Positions 33,597 to 39,930 of a stretch of DNA of 40,066 nt are shown piece by piece. The stretch covers positions 1-40,066 of the forward strand of contig JAIRVF010000131.1 in assembly GCA_031254035.1 (NCBI GenBank). Reading direction: 5' to 3'. The first letter of the stretch is position 1. Each line of letters opens with the position of its first letter. Below the pieces are notes generated by a model, which was given only the letters and a program-made list of their open reading frames with translations, was not told the origin of the DNA and did no database searches. The DNA comes from Paenibacillus sp. Its GTDB lineage: Bacteria > Bacillota > Bacilli > Paenibacillales > Paenibacillaceae. The position numbers were made by a program, and so were the translations under genes.

Positions 33597-34751
33597 CTAT
33601 TTAAGCGATATCCATACGAGGCATTTGTCGTCTTCCCGTTCTTGCGCTGCACGATCTTCAAAAAAGTCCCTGAACAATTGGGCCTCGTCCCACCGATGGG
33701 AATGTTTCAGGCGGCTAATCAGATATTCAACTTGCTCTTCATGCTCTCCCCGAACAATCTCAAGCAGTCCATCTGTATAAAGTGCAATATGCCCCTCGTC
33801 TTCGTAATGAAGCGTTTGGGGCTCGATATCCATATTGTCAAACAGCCCTACCGGACAGCAAACCGTATCAAGCATGATGACCTCTCCGTCATTTTGAAAA
33901 AACAGCGCCGGCGGATGTCCCGCATTCACGTAATCAATCCGTTTTACCACGGTATCAACCACCAGATAAATCGCTGTAAAATAATACTGAACAAGCTGAT
34001 TCTCTATATGCAACTGATTAAACCGACGGTTCAGCTCTTGAATGACCTTTTCAGGCTCTATATAGGTGGTTACCGTATCCTTCAAAACCGATGCGATAAA
34101 CATCGTAAATAGGGACGATGATATCCCATGTCCCATCATATCTAGCAATATTACGCCATACCGTCCTCCGCCGAGTGGATACCAGGCATATAAATCTCCG
34201 GCGAGCTCAGCGGAAGGCTGATAGATAGCATGAACCTCGAAAGTACTGTCCTCGATTGGCGGACTAAGCACGGCATTTTGCACAAGCGCTGCTAGCTTCA
34301 ATTCGTCCTGAATACGCTGATCGCGTTCCTTATGCCAATCGTTCACCCGCTTGAGTCTCAGCGCCAGCCGGATTCTGGCCATAAGCTCCACTTTATTGAT
34401 TGGTTTGGTGACATAGTCAACTGCACCGGCATCCAGTGCTTCAGCCAGCTTTTTAGAATCTCCTACGGCTGTCACCATAATGATAGGAATATCCTTAAGA
34501 TGTTCATACGGTTGAATTAGGCGGCAAGCCTCGATTCCGTCCATTTCGGGCATCATCATATCAAGCAAAATCAGGTCAACATCAACCTTCCTACCTGTCT
34601 TAGGCTCGTCCGTGCTGCCTTCAATCCCTAGCACTTCAAACATTCCCTTAGCAGATGATGCGGAATTTATGTACCGATAGTTTTCCTTCTTCAGAATCTC
34701 ACGGATAATAATGACATTTGTCGGATTATCATCAACGATTAATATGTTCAT
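33597..34751 (-). CDS. Response regulator with PP2C phosphatase domain (RsbY/RsbU-like)
   Basis: A 384-residue protein. An N-terminal receiver (1-125, D64 in LILLDMMMPEMDG, K in DYVTKP) and a short coiled linker precede a SpoIIE/PP2C domain with the metal-binding aspartates in SAELAGDLYAWY and LLDMMGHGISSSL, and ALYTDGLLE. Such proteins dephosphorylate RsbV-P when their receiver is phosphorylated, which frees SigB. The start at 34751 has AGGAGAGG 4-5 bases upstream; the frame extended to 34841 has none. First gene of the cluster. Confidence 0.9.
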   Translation of the reverse strand: MNILIVDDNPTNVIIIREILKKENYRYINSASSAKGMFEVLGIEGSTDEPKTGRKVDVDLILLDMMMPEMDGIEACRLIQPYEHLKDIPIIMVTAVGDSKKLAEALDAGAVDYVTKPINKVELMARIRLALRLKRVNDWHKERDQRIQDELKLAALVQNAVLSPPIEDSTFEVHAIYQPSAELAGDLYAWYPLGGGRYGVILLDMMGHGISSSLFTMFIASVLKDTVTTYIEPEKVIQELNRRFNQLHIENQLVQYYFTAIYLVVDTVVKRIDYVNAGHPPALFFQNDGEVIMLDTVCCPVGLFDNMDIEPQTLHYEDEGHIALYTDGLLEIVRGEHEEQVEYLISRLKHSHRWDEAQLFRDFFEDRAAQEREDDKCLVWISLK

Positions 34752-34831
34752 AACCCTCTCCTTGCTTGCAAAAAATATGTAATGGGATTCGGCAATCCCG
34801 GAATACGAGTTGTATGAAATTTCCCCCTTAT

Positions 34832-34837
34832 ATTCTA
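34832..34837 (-). promoter_or_regulatory. Possible promoter of the sigB signalling operon
   Basis: Minus strand extended -10 TGC-TAGAAT, about 80 bases before the REC-PP2C start. There is a poor -35 and no SigB-like boxes, so basal transcription of the whole cluster may depend on the housekeeping sigma. Confidence 0.35.
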
Positions 34838-34905
34838 GCATACTAATATAATAGGTTTATCGGCGTAACGGCCTTTATGTCGTTAGAACCGCTCACTGTT
34901 CCAAA

Positions 34906-34953
34906 AACACAGATAAGGAATGAGACCTTCTTATCCCATTCCTTATCTGTGTT
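34906..34953. terminator. Bidirectional terminator after ytxG-like gene
   Basis: A 17-bp perfect stem (AACACAGATAAGGAATG and its complement) with a 14-base loop and T runs on both sides. Confidence 0.85.
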
Positions 34954-34975
34954 TTTTGTTATCTCTTCCGCTTTT

Positions 34976-35491
34976 TTAGTTACGGAACTTCTGCCACACG
35001 ATCGATGCGACATCCGCCCACTTCATCCAGCCGGGGTCTGTCTTTTCCTTGCCTGTGTCTCCTTGCTTCGAAGCATGCGTGGATGCATGAGATTGCACCT
35101 TATGCTCTTCCGACTTTGAGGGAGCAGACCGAAAGGCAGGCTGCCTTGCCGCCACTTTGGAATTTGTCTGCTTGAATTTATGGATCACTGCCGCGGAAGT
35201 CTGTTTGGCGGCAAGCGTAATTTCACTGAGCGCCTCACCCAAATTGTTCACCGAGTCCATGATCGGATCAATCTGCTTCATCTTGTGCTGGACATCTGCG
35301 GTAACATCGCTTGCTTGTCTGACGACTTGTTTGACCTCATTACCGAGCTCATCGACAGTCAGCTGAATCTCCTGCAGCGTTTGTGCTGCTTGCTCCAATG
35401 AATCTTTTGCTGCCAGGAGGGTTTTAACCAGAAATACGACTAGTACGGTAAATGCAACAGCAATTACAGCAACACTCACGCCAACGAGCAT
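34976..35491 (-). CDS. YtxG-like DUF948 membrane-anchored protein
   Basis: A 171-residue DUF948 protein. An N-terminal membrane helix (3-25) precedes a long amphipathic helix (27-110) of the chemoreceptor-like kind (AAQTLQEIQLTVDELGNEV) and a Lys/Ser/His-rich tail ending in MKWADVASIVWQKFRN. B. subtilis YtxG is a SigB target encoded with YtxH. Here a clear SigB-type promoter lies 180 bases upstream and the YtxH-like gene is on the other side of the sigB cluster. GAAGGGG lies about 6 bases before the ATG. Function is unknown beyond stress response. Confidence 0.82.
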   Translation of the reverse strand: MLVGVSVAVIAVAFTVLVVFLVKTLLAAKDSLEQAAQTLQEIQLTVDELGNEVKQVVRQASDVTADVQHKMKQIDPIMDSVNNLGEALSEITLAAKQTSAAVIHKFKQTNSKVAARQPAFRSAPSKSEEHKVQSHASTHASKQGDTGKEKTDPGWMKWADVASIVWQKFRN

Positions 35492-35530
35492 AGAAATCCC
35501 CTTCTCTAATACGGCTTGAACTGCACGCCC

Positions 35531-35633
35531 TAGGCGCGATCAAAAAATAATAGATCATTCGAATTGCCTAAAGTAGCCTAACGATGGGCGGTCTTCGTGC
35601 AAATCTGATCCACTATTTTTTTGATCGCGCCTA
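35531..35633. repeat. Hairpin element E (in ytxG leader)
   Basis: Two ~28-base inverted arms beginning TAGGCGCGATCAAAAAA, at 35531-35558 and 35604-35633, with about 45 bases between. The outer 17 bases are perfect. The element lies between the SigB-type promoter and the ytxG start codon. There is only one copy in this window. Confidence 0.8.
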
Positions 35634-35673
35634 TCAAACCATATATCTCTATTATTAGTCCTAATATACTTAG

Positions 35674-35699
35674 TTACCCCATTCTATAGGTCTCGAAAC
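35674..35699 (-). promoter_or_regulatory. SigB-type promoter of ytxG-like gene
   Basis: Minus strand: GTTTCG (35694-35699), 14 bases, GGGTAA (35674-35679). A near-consensus SigB promoter, with the same spacing as the one in front of the ytxH-like gene. Confidence 0.65.
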
Positions 35700-35720
35700 A
35701 AGATTGTATTTTTCCTATAC

Positions 35721-35755
35721 AAAAAACCAGGCGCCTATTCAAAGCACGCTTGGTT
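35721..35755 (-). terminator. Terminator after gene 35786-36358
   Basis: Stem AACCAAGCG/CGCCTGGTT with one mismatch, then a T run on the minus strand. Confidence 0.7.
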
Positions 35756-35785
35756 TCGATTATTCTGCAAGGTCCGTTTGAATAT

Positions 35786-36358
35786 TTATTTTAACAGCCG
35801 CAACGGCAGCGAACGCCAATTGATCTTGAATTTTAGTTTGGCGCCATCTTGCAAAAACTCGATATGATCCACGGTCAGCATATCCGGCAATTGATCCTTG
35901 AGATGCACCTCGATGCTGCCTAGACTGAGCATCGTCGCAGGGACCTGAATGGATTTGATTCTTGTAGATTCATGATGCAACTCCAGTATGCTGCCGTTCG
36001 CTTCCATATTAAATGTCAGTTCCGCACCAAACGGAATCAACCCATTCCATTTGCCGTTAATATCCGCCGTTACTTCTTGCCCGCTAAAATGAAATTCTGC
36101 GCCGGTGATGGTAATTTGCTGCGGAATATCCCCAAGATGCTTCAGCAGTTCCTTCTTGGCCAGCTCGTTTAATTCACTGCCGCTCAGCGTAGTCTCCGGC
36201 TTTTTCGTCTTCAGCATTTGCATGGTCTTGGCTTCGATATCGATATCCTGGTAGTTCAGGTCCAGCTTCTTATCCGGTGAAATATACCAAATTGCAGCTC
36301 CGCACACGATGATGAAAAGCACAAGCAATGTGAGCACAATTCGAAATAGTACTTTCAT
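35786..36358 (-). CDS. Membrane-anchored protein, possibly YpmS-like (DUF2140)
   Basis: A 190-residue protein with one N-terminal membrane anchor (about 3-24) and an extracytoplasmic beta-rich domain. The anchor-plus-beta design and late phrases such as VPATMLSLGSIEVHLKDQLP recall YpmS/DUF2140 proteins, but I am not sure of the family. The start at 36358 has a perfect AAAGGAGG 6-7 bases upstream; the ORF runs on to 36469, into repeat D. A TATAAT at 36644 beyond the repeat may be its -10. Confidence 0.65.
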   Translation of the reverse strand: MKVLFRIVLTLLVLFIIVCGAAIWYISPDKKLDLNYQDIDIEAKTMQMLKTKKPETTLSGSELNELAKKELLKHLGDIPQQITITGAEFHFSGQEVTADINGKWNGLIPFGAELTFNMEANGSILELHHESTRIKSIQVPATMLSLGSIEVHLKDQLPDMLTVDHIEFLQDGAKLKFKINWRSLPLRLLK

Positions 36359-36425
36359 ATTCCGCCTCCTTTCCATCTTCAGGTGGTCTCTTTGATCTTT
36401 TAGTTCTTGATATTGTGTGGGGTGG

Positions 36426-36636
36426 CCGCTGCGGTTACGGATCGTTCTTCCGATCGCTGTTGTCTCCAAATTTCTTGATTTTATTTTTTAAAAGGTAGAA
36501 ATTCAGAGACAGCTTATGCTTTCGAGGCTAGCTTTCCTTCAGAAAGCTTTTAGGCGAACGCTACCGCTTCTTCAGATCGATTCCGTCCCCTCCGCTACTT
36601 TCGCTCTTTTATCAAGCACTAATCATGATGTTGAGC
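36426..36636 (-). repeat. Repeat D, copy 2
   Basis: A 211-base element sharing its ~20-base left end and ~65-base right end with 23059-23153. Its central ~115 bases are absent from copy 1 and include the hairpin AGCTTTC-CTTCA-GAAAGCT. It lies upstream of gene 35786-36358 and stops 20 bases from the broken end of the SGNH fragment. A TATAAT (36644-36649, minus strand) borders it, as a TATAAA borders copy 1. Confidence 0.75.
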
Positions 36637-36655
36637 TCATTTTATTATACTGTAA

Positions 36656-36958
36656 TTATCTACGAATAAAAAACGGCCCGTACTCTTCGGCAAGCTGGCG
36701 CACGATTCCTTGGTATCTTCCGATCAGCTTCTGCCACTCATACCATTTCCCTTCCGTCGCTGGCCCTTGAAGAACAAACGGCTCGCACAAGATCAGACGC
36801 GTATCCGGTAAAACTTCCTTTGTCTCTTCCAGCAAATATCTATAAACCCTTTCGAAACGGTCCGTTACACCGCTGGGCTCTTCCGACATCGTTCGCCATG
36901 CGTCATTCACGCCAATCAGAATGCTGGATAGATTATAAAATGAGTAAGTTGTGACCGC
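36656..36958 (-). pseudogene. SGNH/GDSL hydrolase fragment
   Basis: The minus-strand frame reads NLSSILIGVNDAWR, then FERVYRYLLEETKEVLPDTRL, then LILCEPFVLQGP and RQLAEEYGPFF. This is the central part of an SGNH esterase, including block III (GxND). The N-terminal GDS block with the nucleophile Ser and the C-terminal DxxH block are missing. Stops lie in frame upstream of about 36960, and no ribosome site precedes the first ATG (36910). The 3' break lies beside repeat D copy 2. It is a decayed gene, not a functional small protein. Confidence 0.7.
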
Positions 36959-37001
36959 TGCAAAATAACACCACTCGCTTCATTACCTTGCAAAATCAAT
37001 C

Positions 37002-37032
37002 ACAAAAAAGAACCGGAGATGAACTCCGGTCC
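37002..37032 (-). terminator. Terminator after NlpC/P60 gene
   Basis: A 9-bp stem GGACCGGAG/CTCCGGTTC (one G-T pair) with a 5-base loop, then T6 on the minus strand. Confidence 0.8.
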
Positions 37033-37043
37033 TTCGTGCCATA

Positions 37044-37937
37044 TTATTTGATTACACTACCTCCATAAAGAAAACGCATCTTCCAGGAGTTGCTGAAGTC
37101 CGTTACCACAACGCCTCCGGCCTCATTGGAGTATGTATGCAGCAATTTGCCATCTCCAAGATATACGGCCACATGGGTAATCCGCTCCTGATCTTTATTG
37201 ATCCCTGCATATGCGGAAGCACTGGAGCCTTTATAACTCATAAAAAATACAAGATCTCCGCGTTTAAGGCTGGCCGTATTGCTCACAGCTTTGCTGTTTT
37301 GCTTCACCCAGGTTCCTTGCTGGCGAGAATCCATCGGGAGCACGATGCCGGATCCTTCTTTGAAAATTTGGCGAGTGAACGCCGAACAATCGAAGGTTTT
37401 CGTCTGATTGCGATCTGCTCCGAACTCGTAAGGGGTACCCAAATATTTCATGCCAGATTGAATAACCTTCTCGATGGTGGCACTGACGTTAGAGGTAGGC
37501 GGCTTTAAGGAAGCGGAACCAGAGCCGGAATTAGAATTGGAATTGGAATTCGAATTCGAACCGGAGTTGGAGCCAGAACCAGCTGTAGAGCCATTACTCG
37601 AACCCGATGTAACCGATGTAACCTTTATATATTGGCTGGCAGTGCTGGTATAGCCAACTTTCCCCGCCGAGGTTTTCACTTTGTAGAAATAAGCGGTGCT
37701 TTTTTCGAGTATCGTTACCTTTTCTCCACTTTTCAAGTAACAAATCACTTGGCTCGATGTAGACGGCTTGTCCCTTAGTCTGACAGAGGCCTGGATTGTT
37801 CCGATTTGGGAAGTTGCACTCGTTTGCGTGACTGCTGAAGCGGCTTCAGCCTGGTTAGCTGCAGGGAGCATGACCGGCGCAGAAACCACGGCGGCAACAA
37901 GAAGACATCCGAGCAAACTTTTCTTGATGTTAATCAT
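37044..37937 (-). CDS. Secreted SH3-NlpC/P60 peptidoglycan hydrolase
   Basis: A 297-residue secreted protein. The signal peptide (about 1-33) ends at AEA-AS. A bacterial SH3 domain (47-106) is followed by a Ser/Gly/Asn linker (109-141) and an NlpC/P60 catalytic domain (150-297). The triad is C184 in TFDCSAFTRQ, H255 in RITHVAVYLG and H267 in KLLHTYS. It would cleave D-Glu-meso-DAP type bonds in wall peptides. AGGAGG lies 7 bases before the ATG. Two TATAAT-like boxes lie upstream on the minus strand (about 37981 and 38048), both with weak -35 partners. Confidence 0.9.
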   Translation of the reverse strand: MINIKKSLLGCLLVAAVVSAPVMLPAANQAEAASAVTQTSATSQIGTIQASVRLRDKPSTSSQVICYLKSGEKVTILEKSTAYFYKVKTSAGKVGYTSTASQYIKVTSVTSGSSNGSTAGSGSNSGSNSNSNSNSNSGSGSASLKPPTSNVSATIEKVIQSGMKYLGTPYEFGADRNQTKTFDCSAFTRQIFKEGSGIVLPMDSRQQGTWVKQNSKAVSNTASLKRGDLVFFMSYKGSSASAYAGINKDQERITHVAVYLGDGKLLHTYSNEAGGVVVTDFSNSWKMRFLYGGSVIK

Positions 37938-37949
37938 TTCATTCCTCCT

Positions 37950-38215
37950 ATGATGACTGATATGGAGCGTTTACGTCCCCATTATAGTCAGAAGGCATTG
38001 AATACCACATGCTCCTTTCTTCATAAAAAGCCACTCCAAATTTTAGCATTATACAGGACTAAAGTCTTGAATTTCCCTGATATTATACTTAGGAGGAAGA
38101 TAAAGGTATGAAATTTCAGAGAACGAGATGAATAACATTACAACTTACCTATCCGTAACTTCAAAGACTATCAACGATCCAGCTAACAGATTAGATTAGA
38201 AATGTAGGAGAGGAG
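37950..38215. other. Intergenic region between divergent nlpC and RRNPP genes
   Basis: About 270 bases of AT-rich sequence. It contains an AGGAGG site followed by a 7-codon frame (38108-38131). The stop of that frame overlaps by ATGA the start of a 23-codon frame (38128-38199, beginning MNNITTYLSV). Neither is long enough to call as a gene. -10-like boxes for the nlpC gene are on the minus strand. Confidence 0.35.
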
Positions 38216-38219
38216 GTTG

Positions 38220-38248
38220 TTTACATACTTTCAATGAAATGGTAAAAT
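38220..38248 (+). promoter_or_regulatory. Promoter of RRNPP regulator gene
   Basis: Plus strand: -35 TTTACA (38220-38225), 17 bases, -10 TAAAAT (38243-38248), about 45 bases before the start codon. Confidence 0.6.
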
Positions 38249-38294
38249 ATAGAATTATAGATTGTAAATTCGTCTCTTTATGGGAGGTGAGGAA

Positions 38295-39596
38295 GTGAAT
38301 ACTGTTACCGCGAAACCTAGAAGCTTGGGGGAACTGATACAATACCATCGAAAAAATAAAAATTTTAGCTTATCAAAGCTGCAAGATGTTGTCGGCATTG
38401 ATAAGGGCAGCTTGTCGAGAATTGAAAACGGAGGAGTTAAACGTCCGGATTTTCAATCTATATTATCCATTGCTGCTGCATTAGATATCCCCCATAACGA
38501 CATCGTAGAGCAGTATATCGAGCTTGGACATAAATCAGAAGTGATCTATTCCATATTACAAAACGAATTGGCAACAATCGAGGATCCGCCGCTTATTTCA
38601 AAAATAGCCTTCAGATTTCTCGAATCGCCAAACGAAGATAGCTTTGAGCTGGTTAAGAAATTGTACCAAATGATAGACTCCGTAGAAGATACCTCCATTC
38701 AATTATCTCTATGCCACCTCATTATTGATTACTCGCGTTCTCATGGAATCATGCCTTATATTGCTAAAGGATTGTACCGGAAATACATGATTGAAAGAAA
38801 TGACTTCAGCAAATTGAAGGAAACCTATCAATCAGGAAAAAATATTTTGGATTATGCAAACTTCCTTAGTGACAAGGAAAAAATAATAGCACATTACAGT
38901 CTGGCTGTTCATGCCTATAACCTCATGTTGTATGAAGAGTGCATAAATCTAAGTTCGTATATCCTAGAAAACGATGAACCTCTAGGTGAATATAAAGCGA
39001 ATGCTGTATATAGCATTGCCTGTTCATACCATTATTTAGGGCAATACGAACAGTGCCAAATTTATCTTGGGGAATGTAATAAATTTCCTTTCCCCTACGT
39101 ATCTGATAATGCCAGATTTAAGAAGGCGATAACGAATGGGAAAATAGGAAATACAGAACTATCTATTTCACAATTAGAGGACTATTTAAAAAATCCATCA
39201 GATTATAATCTCATTTATGCAGTGACTGAGTTATTAAATCTTTACCTCTCTACCAACGACCTGGTATCAGCAGAAGGACTCTTAAGGTATGAAGATTGGA
39301 TGATAGAAAGCATTAATGATGAACGTACGCCACCAATCAAAAAGTCAACATTAGCTTATTATTATTTGCTAAAAGGGATTTTTCTGCTTAAAGTGCAATC
39401 ATGCGGGGAAGCATTCGACTGTTATATTGAAAGCGCGTGGAAGTATATGGATATCAGCATGTATGATAAAGCAATCATGAGTTTGTTACATATTAGTCAT
39501 GCCATAATAAAAGATGAAACACTCCTTACCATGGAGGTTATGAAGAAATTAGATTCAATATACCATCAACTAATAAAGAGAGGACTGGTAGCATGA
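38295..39596 (+). CDS. RRNPP-type peptide-responsive regulator (XRE HTH + TPR)
   Basis: A 433-residue protein with an XRE helix-turn-helix at 10-65 (FSLSKLQDVVGIDKGSLSRIENG) and a TPR-like array of paired helices from ~75 to the end, for example IACSYHYLGQYEQCQIYLGE and KGIFLLKVQSCGEAFDCYIESA. Length and layout match NprR, PlcR, AimR and similar regulators that bind imported oligopeptides in the TPR groove. A secreted-peptide ORF overlaps its stop codon. The start is GTG 38295 with GGGAGG 7 bases upstream; the ATG at 38280 has no ribosome site. The gene is visibly richer in A+T than the genes to its left. Confidence 0.85.
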   Translation: MNTVTAKPRSLGELIQYHRKNKNFSLSKLQDVVGIDKGSLSRIENGGVKRPDFQSILSIAAALDIPHNDIVEQYIELGHKSEVIYSILQNELATIEDPPLISKIAFRFLESPNEDSFELVKKLYQMIDSVEDTSIQLSLCHLIIDYSRSHGIMPYIAKGLYRKYMIERNDFSKLKETYQSGKNILDYANFLSDKEKIIAHYSLAVHAYNLMLYEECINLSSYILENDEPLGEYKANAVYSIACSYHYLGQYEQCQIYLGECNKFPFPYVSDNARFKKAITNGKIGNTELSISQLEDYLKNPSDYNLIYAVTELLNLYLSTNDLVSAEGLLRYEDWMIESINDERTPPIKKSTLAYYYLLKGIFLLKVQSCGEAFDCYIESAWKYMDISMYDKAIMSLLHISHAIIKDETLLTMEVMKKLDSIYHQLIKRGLVA

Positions 39597-39730
39597 AAAA
39601 GATGTTTTCAAAAATACCGATTCTTTTAGTTGCAATATTACTGGCTGCTTTAGGAACTACACTTATTCCTAGTGTTGTGTCCGCACATCCACCTTGGATA
39701 ATACCGACGTTCTGCAGCAGTAGTAACTAA
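39593..39730 (+). CDS. Secreted signalling pro-peptide, 45 aa
   Basis: A 45-codon frame whose ATG overlaps the regulator's stop (ATGA), so translation is coupled. MKKMFSK is a basic start, IPILLVAILLAALGTTLIP a hydrophobic core and VVSA a signal-peptidase-like site. This leaves the exported segment HPPWIIPTFCSSSN. The arrangement is that of PapR, NprX and Phr peptides, which are exported, trimmed and re-imported to bind the TPR regulator. The mature form is unknown; WIIPTF or a C-terminal piece are candidates. It was not found by length-limited ORF calling. Confidence 0.75.
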   Translation: MKKMFSKIPILLVAILLAALGTTLIPSVVSAHPPWIIPTFCSSSN

Positions 39731-39804
39731 CAGAGTTGATAGGAATTTTGAAATATTTTATATATAACATATCGATTCATTCATAAATGCTCCATAGATA
39801 CCAC

Positions 39805-39840
39805 AACAAAAAACGCCTGCTTAGGCGTTTTTTGTTGTTT
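39805..39840 (+). terminator. Terminator after regulator-peptide cassette
   Basis: A 14-bp perfect stem AACAAAAAACGCCT with its complement, a 4-base loop and a T-rich tail, about 75 bases after the peptide stop codon. Confidence 0.9.
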
Positions 39841-39930
39841 TGAATATAAAAATGTTGCGCGATAACCTAAAATAAGTAATTGTTGCCAACTTCATCTATA
39901 ATTAAGTGCAAAGATATTCATGGATGGGGT

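Noticed and set aside
36656..36910. Functional 84-residue protein
   Set aside because: The homology to SGNH hydrolase extends upstream of its ATG and both catalytic ends are missing, so it is a gene fragment.
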